From positions 1-64,000 of the forward strand of contig CACZZL010000006.1 of assembly GCA_902785605.1 (NCBI GenBank): a stretch of 64,000 bases of DNA. The letters run 5' to 3'. Source of the stretch: an uncultured Bacteroidales bacterium (lineage in GTDB: Bacteria; Bacteroidota; Bacteroidia; Bacteroidales; Paludibacteraceae). The notes beneath the pieces were generated by a model that ran no database searches, was not told where the DNA came from, and worked only from the letters and a program-made list of their open reading frames with translations. Positions 1-9,194 of the stretch are shown here, in pieces; within the stretch, counting starts at the first letter, position 1, and each line of letters opens with the position of its first letter. The position numbers were made by a program, and so were the translations under genes.

Positions 1-138
1 CGTGAGACAATGGAGAAACGGCTGGGACGATCGGTGGTGTCGAAAGAACGTGCATCGGATTATATCCTGCCGGAGCAGCCGAAGAAAGATGTGGAGGAAT
101 TGCCGTTTGAGGATGTGACTGATAATGGCGAAAAGTAA
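1..138 (+). CDS. 3' end of an unrecognised protein (partial)
   Basis: An open frame enters from the left edge and ends at a TAA after 45 codons. The visible tail is charged and contains RETMEKRLGRSVVS followed by an acidic end rich in Glu and Asp. The start lies outside the window. The tail is loosely reminiscent of phage antirepressor-type proteins, but I cannot assign a family. Its GC content looks higher than that of the two genes that follow, so it may belong to a different block of DNA. Confidence 0.5.
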   Translation, partial: RETMEKRLGRSVVSKERASDYILPEQPKKDVEELPFEDVTDNGEK

Positions 139-321
139 CCGTGTGCAAATCGATGCGGTTAGCGGATAATGCGGTATCTGGACGGAGCGAAGAGTGGGGA
201 AGCAAGCATGGCGCAGAGTATTGCTATGCAAGCGGAGATCTTTGGAAAACTATCCCCAATCGGTAGAAGAAACAAAGAATGCTAACGAAGAGTTTTGGAA
301 ACGGTTTAAGTAGGTGGTTAT
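139..321 (+). other. Short gap with a possible gene remnant
   Basis: No full gene is visible. One frame ending at the TAG at 310-312 reads as a plausible protein tail (ENYPQSVEETKNANEEFWKR), but it has no obvious start codon. Another frame in the same stretch gives a short peptide starting at 170. I read this as a possible degraded gene end next to the accessory genes. No promoter matching the Bacteroidota consensus was seen. Confidence 0.3.
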
Positions 322-1176
322 ATGATGGAAGAGAAGAGAATAGGGAATCATAATGGCGACTACTATACAATGGATGAGACGATGGATTCTTTGTATGTGG
401 CTACATTAAAAGATTCTCAATTGATGCAAGATCTTCTACGTTTTCAGGATTTCTATAAGAACGTGGCATATAATTGCTTCTTATTTCTACCAAAAGGAAC
501 CAAAGGCGTATGTAATTACGACTCATATCTATATGAATCATTAGCAGGGACAATATCTTCGATTCACACTATGGTGGAGAAGGGACATTTAAACGATGCT
601 TGCGTTTTATTACGTTTGTATTTCGATAACATATTAACACAGACATATATCCATCTTCTGGCCGAGCAAAAATTTGACGTGTTTACAAATTTCTACGTTA
701 ATGAGATTTGCGAATGGTTGCAAAAAAAGAATAGAATACCGTCGATAAAAAAAGTATTGGCAATGATAGAAACAAGCGACAAAACAAAGACTATCTATTC
801 GCTAGTTAATAAAAATGATAGACTAAAAACAGATAGGGAATTTTTAGATGATTGTGTTCATGGAAATAGGTATCAATATTTTTTATACAATTGCAGTGCT
901 ATATATTTAAAGCATCGGGATGTGTTCTTATCAAAAATTCAAACCGTATTGAATACACTATTTGTGTTACATTTGTCGTTCATATTTTCTTTGACTTCGC
1001 ATTATCTAACATCATCAGATTATAGAGATTGTCTGGAAATGGGAATGACTCCTCCAGAGGGAAGCGAATATTGGATAGCGCCCTTTGCACAAGAAATATT
1101 TGATACTTATATCAAACCTAATAGCGAACTAGCTAATTATCTTTGCTCAATATGTAGTCTTAAGATAACGAGATGA
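322..1176 (+). CDS. Hypothetical 284-aa protein, AT-rich
   Basis: No family was recognised with certainty. The protein is soluble-looking and largely helical, with no signal peptide. A central segment (about residues 80-120) with leucine-rich helices, followed by a DDCVHGNRYQ motif near residue 180, resembles the general layout of HEPN-like or DUF5677-type helical proteins. The canonical RNase spacing RX4-6H is not present. The gene is visibly AT-richer than the core genes, which suggests recent acquisition. It lies about 210 nt upstream of the Avs-like nuclease-NTase gene on the same strand, so a defence role is possible but is inference only. ATG at 322 or 325 could be the start. Confidence 0.6.
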   Translation: MMEEKRIGNHNGDYYTMDETMDSLYVATLKDSQLMQDLLRFQDFYKNVAYNCFLFLPKGTKGVCNYDSYLYESLAGTISSIHTMVEKGHLNDACVLLRLYFDNILTQTYIHLLAEQKFDVFTNFYVNEICEWLQKKNRIPSIKKVLAMIETSDKTKTIYSLVNKNDRLKTDREFLDDCVHGNRYQYFLYNCSAIYLKHRDVFLSKIQTVLNTLFVLHLSFIFSLTSHYLTSSDYRDCLEMGMTPPEGSEYWIAPFAQEIFDTYIKPNSELANYLCSICSLKITR

Positions 1177-1385
1177 AAATTATATAACGTGTAATTACAA
1201 GAAATGTGATATTTAATACTATGTTCAATAATGATGACTGATTTTTCGCTGCTACACGTGGTTTATATCTTTACGTATTAATAATGTGTATAAACTTTGT
1301 GCATTACTGAATTTCGGAATGCTGCGGTTGAATTTTGAGAAATATTTTAAGTAAAGGTTCACTTATAATACTGAAAATGATAGCT

Positions 1386-4300
1386 ATGAAAGAATATCCG
1401 TCATGGAATCTGTTTGCCTATAGATATCCTTCAGAAGAATTGCAGAGAGCGAGGTTTGAAGACCTTGCTCGATGTCTTTTTTGTAAGAGGTATGATATCC
1501 AATATGGACTATACCAGTGCATCAACCATGCTGGAAATGAAACGGATGTTATTGAAAGGGATGGGGACATTATCGGTTTTCAGGCGAAATATTTTAAGAA
1601 ACAAATAGATAAAGCCCAAATTATCACATCGCTAAAAACGGCTAAAGAGAATAATCCGAATCAAACAAAAGTAATCATCTATACTAACCTTTCTTTTGGC
1701 AACTCCACTAAAAACGGTGCTACTAAAACAGCCAAACAATCAGCAATAGAGAATGATGCGGCAACAATAGGTTTGAGCATAGAATGGGCGACTGATAAGA
1801 TGATTTTAGATCAGGCTGCTCAATGCGATTGGATTCGTGATATCTTCTTTTCGGTAGATTCGGACTATGAATTGTTGTATGAATTCGAAAAGAAAAATAC
1901 GGAACATATTCTCAATCCCATCGGTACAGTAATTACATTTCGCGACAAGGAGATTAAAATAAGTAGGGACAAAGTTTTATCGCAGTTATATGATGGCATT
2001 ATCAATAACTCTCATTTTGTTTTGCATGGAGAAGGTGGCTGTGGCAAAACCGCCATCATAAAGGATCTGACAGATATAATGCGAGCAAACAATATTCCTG
2101 TTTGTATTCGAAAGGCACAATCGCTGAATGTTACCAAAGTTGATGATATCTTTCATGCGCAGAAGAATTATACTCTGGAGCAGTTTAATACGCTATATAG
2201 CAGCGCATCTCATAAGGTGTTTGTAATTGATTCTGCCGAGCGATTACAGGAAATTGATGATCAGGAACCTGTATTCAATCTGCTAAAGAGTTTGTCGAAT
2301 GATGGTTGGAGTATCCTGTTTACAGTAAGGGATGTGTACTATCAGGATTTGTGCGATGATCTACTATCCGTCTATCACATTGCACATAATGCGATTGCGA
2401 TTGATATCATAGGCGAAGATGAGTTAAAACAGTATGAACAGGAACTAAACTTCAGTTTGCCCAAGAATGCAGATTTCAGATTACGGCTTTGCAATTTGTT
2501 TTACCTCAAATATTATCTACAATACTATGAGAAAACATCTCAAGAGGATTCTTATCCGGCTTTTGTCAACTATATCTGGAGAGAAAAAATCTCAGGTAAA
2601 TCTACTTGTAATGGCATAAATATTGAACGGAACAAATGCTTTCTTCAGATCGTTAATGACAGGATGAACCATAATGAGTTCTTTTTAGACGAATCCAATT
2701 ATGATGCAAGAGCTCTACAGGCATTGTTAGCAGACGAAATTGTCGGAAGAACGGAAAATGGGATATTTATTACCCACGATATCTATGAGGAGTGGGGAGC
2801 CTGTCGGATTATCGAAAGAGAATGGAATAGAAGGAAAGGCATTCAAACATTTTTTCAAAACATAGGCAGTTCTTATGTGGTGAGACGTACATTCCGGCAA
2901 TGGCTGGTTGAGAAACTGAATGGAAATCCTGTACATGAGTCGCAGGAAATACTTGATGCTGTATCTAATAATTCGATTTTACCTGTTTGGAGGGACGAAA
3001 TAATCGTCTCCATTTTGCTGTCATCATATAGTGAAACTTTTTTCAATCAATCATCAGAACAACTACTCAAGGATGAGGCTCAGATGCTAACGCGGGTGGC
3101 ATATCTATTATTGATAGCGTGTAAACGAATCACCCGAGTGGTGAAATTGCAAGAATATGACTATCCGTTGTATGCTCCTGAAGGACCTGGATGGGAGTAC
3201 ATGATTCGCTTCATTTATGCGCATAGAGAGGAAACTTTGAAATGTCCATATCGGGTGCGAATCTTGAAGGAATGGTGTCAATACAATCAAAAAGGAGAGA
3301 CAACCAGATATGCTGGATTATTGGTCCTCGAAATGATGAAGGAGATAGAAAATGATTTGCATCATTTGTATTTAAGCAATCATGACCAAGAAGAGTTGTA
3401 TCAGATTTTATCGAACGCAGCATCTGAAGTGCAAACGGAATTGTCATCGTTGCTTGAGACGATAACAGAAAACCAATGGCGTGATTCAGATGATCCGTAT
3501 TATGATTTTTCCACTTATCTGCTTACGCAGAGTCATAATGTTGCGAAAATAATCTGTTTGTTTCCTCATGCGATCCTGGACATAGCTTCGATGATTTGGA
3601 TAAATGAAGCAGATAGTTATGATGAGTATGAAGAGCATTATGGACTAGAGTGTGAACCTAGATTCGGAATCCGAGAACAATATAGTAATAAAAATTATTC
3701 TCCGGAAGGGGCAATGCAGACGCCAATCTATCTGCTCTTATGTGCCGATCCGGTAGAAGCGATTCGGTATGTTGTCCGGTTTGTTAATCATTGCGTTGAT
3801 TTTTATGCCAAGCACCCGTATTCGGATTCGGCTGATGAAGTGAAACAGATAGAATTACATCTTCAAGATGGCACTACTATACAACAATGGGGTTCTATAT
3901 GCTTATGGGGAATGTATCGTGGAGCCATTCATTACACCATGCCGGACTTGCTGCAATCTGTACATATGGCACTTGAGAAATTTCTGCTGGATGCCGTAAC
4001 GGATCAACCGACATGGGTTGAACCCATGATGGATTATATCTTGCGGGATAGCAGAACGGTGTCACTAACGGCTGTGGTATCAAGTGTGGTGATGGCTTAT
4101 CCGGAGCGATACTATAAATACGCTTTGGTGTTGTTTGATACATTGGAGCTCTTTCATTATGATTCCGTTCGTTTGCAAGATGAGTCTCACCATCGATGGC
4201 ACATCAATATGGGAGCGATGATGAATAAAGAGGTGGCTGAGGAACGGCTTAAATCAGGTGAGTTAGCGCATCGAAAAGAATCATTAGAAAGCATATGTGT

Positions 4301-5918
4301 CCGTTATCAATATGTGCGGACGCAAGAGTTGTCGGAAGAGGATAGCGAAGAACTTGTCAACCAGATTCACCGAATTTTGGATAAGCATTGGGATACTGTC
4401 AAGAAAAGCACGAACGTATATAAAGATACCAAAGAGATTCTACTTTATAGACTTGATCGAAGGACACATAAGCCTAAAATTGTTGAGGGTGGCGCAGAGA
4501 ATCAAGTAATGTTTGAATTGTGTCCGCAGATGCCGGATGATTTGAAACAGAGGAGTGAAGATCGCATAGCAAGGGTGAGCGCGTCTATGCGTTTCTCGTC
4601 GCTTCATGTGTGGGCGTTTAAAAAGTTACGTCATGAGGATGTGGCCCAATATCCGCAGTATGAAAATGCGGCGAATGTAATGGATTCACTTCGAGACTTG
4701 TTGAACGCATTGCAAATCGGTGAGGAGTTAATGCCGATGGATGAATGGATTCCGTTTTCCGTAGCAGGTATGTTAATCCGTGATTTTTATGAGCAACTGG
4801 CCGATGAGGATAAGGATTTGTGTATTCAACTTATTAATGAAAAATTATCAGAAGGTGTTTCTGCATCATACCATCCTCAGATTGACGATGGGGTAGAGTG
4901 TTGCGTTCATGCGCTACCGCAGTTGATTTTGCACGACAATGAACAGGCTGATGCCTATTGGCAAGTATTATTGAGCATGTTGTTCAACAAGATTCCGTTA
5001 GGAGAATACAAACGAATGTGTGATTATGCGTTAGAAGCCATTTATGAAGGCCAATTATGGCAGCTCGCAAATGAGCAAATGCATCGGCTGCTCGATGATT
5101 ACATCGCGCATTTCGGGACAATTGATAAAATCGCAAATTTAGAAGACGCCGAGATATTGTTGGAGCTGATTCCGTTCGATACGAATGATTCACGTCTTGA
5201 AGATGTCGTATCGCAGTTAATACCATTTGTGGGGAAGGCTCTTTTGGACGAATGGAATAAACAATACTATAGATCAAATCATTTGTACGATGCTTATGCT
5301 CAATTTGTGTTGCATCGTCCTTTAGAAAAGATAGACGATTTTATTAATCCTCTATTGCCCTCTATACAGTCCCATAAGGAATTGCAATATTTTCTGTTCT
5401 CCTTTATTCATACTGAAGACAAATATGAGCAAAAAGATGCCTTCTGGCGTATCTGGAAACTGTTGTATCCCAAAGTTACATCGCGTTCGTTTGGCTATGC
5501 TGATGAAGTAATAACGGTATATCTGCTTGTTCACCCGTGGGCTCTGTACGAACGGACAAACTGGCATAGTTTTGCGATGCAAAATGCATGGATATATGCG
5601 AATACGGCTCGCGATATAGGGCAAGTTCCGTGTGTGTTATACTCTATTGCAAAGGCGATGAATGGACTAGTTAAAAACAATCTTCGAGAAGCAACAGATT
5701 GGGTATATACAATTGTTAAAGCGCATGAGGACTTGAATATGGGGGAATTAAGATCCACTACTGTTTTTTATCTTGAACAAGCATTAAGCGGATATATTAA
5801 AACCAATAAGAAGTTCATTAGACAGCATAATCCTTTGCGGGAAAAACTATTGGCTATTTTGACATTTATGGCCGAACGCGAGTCTATCATGGCATATCGG
5901 CTTCGTGAAAGGTTGTGA
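1386..5918 (+). CDS. Avs-like antiviral STAND NTPase with N-terminal nuclease
   Basis: A protein of about 1510 aa. Residues 1-150 look like a PD-(D/E)XK (Mrr/Cap4-type) nuclease: a conserved Glu in the FEDLARCLFC helix, an ETD around 52-54 and the core GFQAK around 64-68. A P-loop NTPase follows, with Walker A GEGGCGKT at 215-222 and Walker B VFVIDSAE around Asp282. The remaining roughly 1100 residues are helical, repeat-like and without recognised motifs, as in the target-sensing region of STAND proteins. This order matches the Avs (AVAST) family, closest in plan to Avs4. Those proteins are known to bind phage terminase or portal proteins, oligomerise and cleave DNA. The start could be TTG 1335, ATG 1377 or ATG 1386. 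I chose 1386 because MKEYPSWNLF begins the conserved-looking part. The specific family is inferred. Confidence 0.75.
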   Translation: MKEYPSWNLFAYRYPSEELQRARFEDLARCLFCKRYDIQYGLYQCINHAGNETDVIERDGDIIGFQAKYFKKQIDKAQIITSLKTAKENNPNQTKVIIYTNLSFGNSTKNGATKTAKQSAIENDAATIGLSIEWATDKMILDQAAQCDWIRDIFFSVDSDYELLYEFEKKNTEHILNPIGTVITFRDKEIKISRDKVLSQLYDGIINNSHFVLHGEGGCGKTAIIKDLTDIMRANNIPVCIRKAQSLNVTKVDDIFHAQKNYTLEQFNTLYSSASHKVFVIDSAERLQEIDDQEPVFNLLKSLSNDGWSILFTVRDVYYQDLCDDLLSVYHIAHNAIAIDIIGEDELKQYEQELNFSLPKNADFRLRLCNLFYLKYYLQYYEKTSQEDSYPAFVNYIWREKISGKSTCNGINIERNKCFLQIVNDRMNHNEFFLDESNYDARALQALLADEIVGRTENGIFITHDIYEEWGACRIIEREWNRRKGIQTFFQNIGSSYVVRRTFRQWLVEKLNGNPVHESQEILDAVSNNSILPVWRDEIIVSILLSSYSETFFNQSSEQLLKDEAQMLTRVAYLLLIACKRITRVVKLQEYDYPLYAPEGPGWEYMIRFIYAHREETLKCPYRVRILKEWCQYNQKGETTRYAGLLVLEMMKEIENDLHHLYLSNHDQEELYQILSNAASEVQTELSSLLETITENQWRDSDDPYYDFSTYLLTQSHNVAKIICLFPHAILDIASMIWINEADSYDEYEEHYGLECEPRFGIREQYSNKNYSPEGAMQTPIYLLLCADPVEAIRYVVRFVNHCVDFYAKHPYSDSADEVKQIELHLQDGTTIQQWGSICLWGMYRGAIHYTMPDLLQSVHMALEKFLLDAVTDQPTWVEPMMDYILRDSRTVSLTAVVSSVVMAYPERYYKYALVLFDTLELFHYDSVRLQDESHHRWHINMGAMMNKEVAEERLKSGELAHRKESLESICVRYQYVRTQELSEEDSEELVNQIHRILDKHWDTVKKSTNVYKDTKEILLYRLDRRTHKPKIVEGGAENQVMFELCPQMPDDLKQRSEDRIARVSASMRFSSLHVWAFKKLRHEDVAQYPQYENAANVMDSLRDLLNALQIGEELMPMDEWIPFSVAGMLIRDFYEQLADEDKDLCIQLINEKLSEGVSASYHPQIDDGVECCVHALPQLILHDNEQADAYWQVLLSMLFNKIPLGEYKRMCDYALEAIYEGQLWQLANEQMHRLLDDYIAHFGTIDKIANLEDAEILLELIPFDTNDSRLEDVVSQLIPFVGKALLDEWNKQYYRSNHLYDAYAQFVLHRPLEKIDDFINPLLPSIQSHKELQYFLFSFIHTEDKYEQKDAFWRIWKLLYPKVTSRSFGYADEVITVYLLVHPWALYERTNWHSFAMQNAWIYANTARDIGQVPCVLYSIAKAMNGLVKNNLREATDWVYTIVKAHEDLNMGELRSTTVFYLEQALSGYIKTNKKFIRQHNPLREKLLAILTFMAERESIMAYRLRERL

Positions 5919-5942
5919 TTTTTGATAAAAGTAACCAAATTA

Positions 5943-5974
5943 TTTGTTTATTCGCAAAAATTTCTGTACCTTTG
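5943..5974 (+). promoter_or_regulatory. Promoter for the small ORF / RhuM remnants
   Basis: TTTG at 5943-5946 and TACCTTTG at 5967-5974 are separated by 20 nt, matching the Bacteroidota -33/-7 pair. A five-codon mini-ORF (5997-6014) lies between the promoter and the first gene. Its stop overlaps the ATG at 6011. Confidence 0.7.
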
Positions 5975-6010
5975 CATACAATTTAAAGGTAGAAATATGA
6001 ACTTGATTAT

Positions 6011-6211
6011 ATGACAACACCGACAAATAGCATACAAGGCATATTGATTTCGTGTAGGGATGTTCAGTACGTTGGCAAGCGTATTGATGAAATACGCGCA
6101 TGGGAAAAATCGCATCATGCGTCTAACATGCAGGAGGAGATCAAGTTGACCAAAGCATACTGTCGAAAAATCATTGATATGCTGGATGATTGTTTTGAAA
6201 AGAGAGAATAA
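6011..6211 (+). CDS. Small hypothetical protein (66 aa)
   Basis: A small, charged, probably helical protein with no signal or membrane segment and no recognised family. Support for it being real: a good promoter sits directly upstream, the start overlaps the stop of a mini-ORF, and it ends only 5 nt before the first RhuM fragment. That position suggests it was the first gene of an operon whose later gene has decayed. Function is unknown. Confidence 0.5.
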   Translation: MTTPTNSIQGILISCRDVQYVGKRIDEIRAWEKSHHASNMQEEIKLTKAYCRKIIDMLDDCFEKRE

Positions 6212-6216
6212 GCGAT

Positions 6217-6468
6217 ATGGTTAACAACGAGAGCAATATCATCATTTATAACACAATCGACGGAAAGGCGAGTGTGGTGCTATATGCGCGGGATGGGAGC
6301 GTGTGGATGAACCAGAATCAACTTGCGGAACTTTTTGACACCTCTAAGCAAGGTATAGGTCAGCATATTGCTAACATGCTGAACGAGAGTGAATTAGATG
6401 CAAATTCAGTTGTAAAGGATTATTTGACAACTGCCGTGGATGGAAGAGGCATACGAATTGTAGCATAG
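6217..6468 (+). pseudogene. RhuM-family N-terminal fragment (copy 1)
   Basis: The 83-aa product has the start of a RhuM (virulence protein RhuM) domain. It shows the VWMNQNQLAELFDTSKQGIGQHI helix-turn-helix-like segment in pieces (SVWMNQNQLAELF, then SKQGIGQHIAN), followed by SELDANSVVKDYLTT. Full-length RhuM proteins continue for about 250 further residues through a YYNLD...GYRV...FRQWA core. Here the frame closes after TTAVDGRG. A second RhuM N-terminus begins 14 nt later, so this is a truncated relic. RhuM family function is not well established. Confidence 0.75.
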
Positions 6469-6481
6469 AAGAAAACACGAT

Positions 6482-7277
6482 ATGGAACAGGAATTGCAGT
6501 TTTTGTTGTATGATCTGCCGGACGATAGTGCGAAAGTACAAGTAGTCGTTCGGGATGAGACTGTATGGATGACCCAAAAAGCCATGGGTGTGCTGTTTGG
6601 GGTTCAGGCTCCGGCAATCAGTAAGCATCTGAAGAATATCTTCGAAAGCGGAGAACTGAATCCAGAAGTGGTTATTTCCAAAATGGAAACTACCACTCAA
6701 CATGGCGCTATAGCAGGGAAAACGCAGACAAGTGAGACAAACTTTTACAACTTGGATGCCATTATATCCGTGGGTTATCGTGTGAACTCGACCAAAGCGA
6801 CGCGGTTCCGGCAATGGGCAGCGTTTGCAAACTCCTCGATACACGAACTCAAGCACAGCTTGGTTAAAGGTACTCGGAGTTGCTACGCTTTCCCCACTGC
6901 AAACAGCCAAAGGCTTAGTTTACATTGGGGGCCCCAGGTGATAGAGTATTGTACGGCTAAAGCAGCTTAGGAATAGGCAACAGATAACGGACATATACGC
7001 GGAGTGCAGTATCGACTACGATCCGAAAGCGTTGACGACCAAGGAGTTCTACGCGATGGTGCAGAACAAGTTCCACTACGCGATAACGGGACGTACGGCA
7101 GCCGAGATCATCTATCACAGCGCTGACCATACGCAGGAACATATGGGGTTGACGACATGGAAGAACTCACCGGAGGGACGGAGCAACTATCCGAAATTTT
7201 CGAATAGTTCAAATGGAAGGTGTCGGCACGTGGCGCGTGAGGTGAAGTTTGATAAGATAAGTTTGCAGCAAGATTGA
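6482..7277 (+). pseudogene. RhuM-family gene, disrupted (copy 2)
   Basis: The first 113 codons are a good RhuM N-terminus with TVWMTQKAMGVLFGV, FYNLDAIISVGYRV and FRQWA. After about 6821 similarity is lost and the frame runs into an unrelated tail ending at 6970. RhuM-like sequence resumes in another frame from about 6951 (RQQITDIYAECSIDYDP, then FHYAITGRTAAEIIY and MGLTTWK) and is lost again before the stop at 7277. The conserved segment between FRQWA and ITDIY and the normal C-terminus are missing. It was a separate RhuM gene or a duplicate of copy 1 and is now non-functional. Confidence 0.8.
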
Positions 7278-7392
7278 GAAATGTCGATTGCCAATTGACA
7301 GAATGCGAAGAAGAATGTTTGAATTAGAGAAACTGCGTTTAGATGACAAAAAATGAAAATATGCAAGCAAATTTAATTTTTTTCATCAAAAA

Positions 7393-7424
7393 CTTGCATA
7401 TATAAAAAAAATATACTACTTTTG
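7393..7424 (+). promoter_or_regulatory. Promoter of the HTH-nucleotidyltransferase-phosphoesterase unit
   Basis: CTTG (7393-7396, within CTTGCATATAT) and TACTTTTG (7417-7424) are spaced by 20 nt. A four-codon mini-ORF at 7449-7463 precedes the ATG at 7468. Confidence 0.75.
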
Positions 7425-7467
7425 CGGCGGATTTGCAATTTATAATTGATGCGTGAGAAATAGCAAA

Positions 7468-8421
7468 ATGGATGTTAACGTACAAAATATCAGTAATTAC
7501 ATCGAGAAGATGGTAGGTGCAGAAGTGCAGATTGAGCCTTTAGATAAGGCTAAAAAGCAAGCACTACCGGTTCTGATTACGAATGCCTATCAGTTGCTGC
7601 AATGTCAGTTGCTGGGTGCGGAGGTGAGTCTGATGGTTTGCAAGGATGCCAATGCGACACCGATGCAACTGAAAAAGCATTGTGCGATAGTAGAAAGGGC
7701 ATTGGAGATGCATGCTGCTGTGGTGCTGCCGGAAGTGAAGCCGTACAACATGAAGCGGTTGGTGGATGCACGAGTGAACACGATTGTTCCGGGACGTCAG
7801 TTGTTCCTGCCTTCGCTGCTGATGGATCTGCGCGTACAACGTAATCCGGTGGATATGGTAGGCAAACCGATGCCGGTGATGGCACAAGTGGTTGTGCTTT
7901 GCCATCTGCAGAAACAGAATCTGAACGGGATGTCGGCTCAGCCTATTGCGGAGTTGATGGGTGTATCCTATCCGAACATCAACCGCGCAGTGAAATGGTT
8001 GGCAGACAATCGGTTTGTAGAGTTGAGTCCAGGCCGTGAGAAGCAGATGCAGTTCATCCATGAAGGTAAGGAACTATGGGAGCAAGCGTTGTCGGTGCTG
8101 CAGAGTCCGATTGAGCGTGTGCTACGAACGGATCGAATGTTGGATGCGTATATTTGCGGAGAGGAGGCGTTGGCTGAGTTGACGATGTTGGCAGAACCGC
8201 AGGAACGGCATTGGGCCATTACGAAACAGGAAGCGCAACAGTTGGGTGCGGAGTTGCACAAGGAGTTTGGTGAGCATGTGGTGGAGGTTTGGCGCTATAA
8301 TCCGAAGTTGATGGGAGAGAACGGGATGGTGGATAGGCTGTCGTTGTATTTGTCGCTACGGGACACAGAGGATGAGCGGGTAAGGAAAGAGGTAAAAGGA
8401 TTGGTAATTGGTAAATGGTAA
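7468..8421 (+). CDS. Winged-helix regulator / AbiEi-like antitoxin
   Basis: A soluble protein of 317 aa. A MarR/winged-helix DNA-binding segment lies in the middle (about 165-205): MSAQPIAELMGVSYPNI, then AVKWLADNRFVEL. The C-terminal part ends in VDRLSLYLSLRDTEDERV, a pattern I associate with regulators paired with AbiEii-type nucleotidyltransferases. Its 3' end overlaps the nucleotidyltransferase start by 7 nt, which fits an antitoxin-toxin pair under one promoter. GTG 7453 is possible, but ATG 7468 is preferred. The last codons and the next start lie in a short repeat (GGTAATTGGTAAATGGTAATT). The antitoxin role is inferred from gene order and family resemblance. Confidence 0.65.
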   Translation: MDVNVQNISNYIEKMVGAEVQIEPLDKAKKQALPVLITNAYQLLQCQLLGAEVSLMVCKDANATPMQLKKHCAIVERALEMHAAVVLPEVKPYNMKRLVDARVNTIVPGRQLFLPSLLMDLRVQRNPVDMVGKPMPVMAQVVVLCHLQKQNLNGMSAQPIAELMGVSYPNINRAVKWLADNRFVELSPGREKQMQFIHEGKELWEQALSVLQSPIERVLRTDRMLDAYICGEEALAELTMLAEPQERHWAITKQEAQQLGAELHKEFGEHVVEVWRYNPKLMGENGMVDRLSLYLSLRDTEDERVRKEVKGLVIGKW

Positions 8422-8427
8422 TTAGTG
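8402..8427 (+). repeat. Short-period repeat at the HTH/nucleotidyltransferase junction
   Basis: GGTAATTGGTAAATGGTAATT-type units cover the last codons of the regulator and the first codons of the nucleotidyltransferase. It is one of the dispersed tracts described in the findings. Confidence 0.6.
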
Positions 8428-9194
8428 ATATGATAACGGGATTGGAATTGTTTAAGGAGCGGTTTGCGGCATATGCGGACAGTTATGTGCTAATCGGAGG
8501 TGCGGCATGTTATGTGCATGAAGAGGCGGGTGCTCAGATGCCACGTGCCACAAAGGATCTGGATGTAGTGCTGGTGGTAGAGGCGTTGTCAGCTGATTTT
8601 GTGCGTGAGTTTTGGCAGTTTGTGCGTGAAGGAGGCTATGAACGTCGTCAACGAAGCGCTGACAAACATGAGTGTTTCCGCTTCCTTAAACCGCAAGACA
8701 AGCGTTATCCGAAGCAAATTGAGTTGTTTGCACGTGCCATAGGGGTGCTGCATATCCCTGACGATGCTCATTTGGAGCCTATACCGGCAGAGGATGAGTT
8801 GTCAAGTCTGTCGGCAATATTGATGAACGAGAGTTATTATCGTTTTACGATAGCGCATAGTCGGTTGGAGGACGGATTGCATGTGGCAAATGCGGAGGCG
8901 CTGATATGTCTGAAGGCGAAGGCGTACAATGATTTGCGTGCACGGAAAGAGCAAGGAGGCGATGTGGATTCGGATGATATAGAGAAGCATAAGAAAGATG
9001 TGTTCCGGTTGGCACCGATGCTGACGGAAGGAGCACGATATGCGTTGCCGGAGGAGATGGAGGCTGATATGCGGGAGTTTGTGGCGAGAGTGGCTGAGGA
9101 GTTGCCGAATGAGGATTTTCTGCGTGCAGCCGGACTTGGTGCGCAACGTGTGGAAGGATTGCTAGATGTGCTGAAAAGAGCGTATTTGGAATGA
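8415..9194 (+). CDS. AbiEii-type nucleotidyltransferase (putative toxin)
   Basis: A 259-aa protein with the start of a polymerase-beta-like nucleotidyltransferase fold. YVLIGGAACYV (GG at residues 28-29) is followed by RATKDLDVVL with the metal-binding Asp pair at 48 and 50. A helix with SSLSAILMNESYY and a later HLKALK-type segment (EALICLKAKAYNDLRARK) match the family pattern. Enzymes of this group in AbiE-like systems transfer nucleotides, reportedly to tRNA for some members, and stop growth or phage. The substrate here is unknown. It overlaps the regulator upstream (7 nt) and the phosphoesterase downstream (4 nt). ATG 8415 or 8430 could be the start. Confidence 0.75.
   Translation: MVISDMITGLELFKERFAAYADSYVLIGGAACYVHEEAGAQMPRATKDLDVVLVVEALSADFVREFWQFVREGGYERRQRSADKHECFRFLKPQDKRYPKQIELFARAIGVLHIPDDAHLEPIPAEDELSSLSAILMNESYYRFTIAHSRLEDGLHVANAEALICLKAKAYNDLRARKEQGGDVDSDDIEKHKKDVFRLAPMLTEGARYALPEEMEADMREFVARVAEELPNEDFLRAAGLGAQRVEGLLDVLKRAYLE

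Noticed and set aside
1177-1385. Promoter upstream of the Avs-like gene
   Set aside because: The only TTTG-like element has wrong spacing (TAnnnTTTG) and no good -33 partner, so it was not listed.
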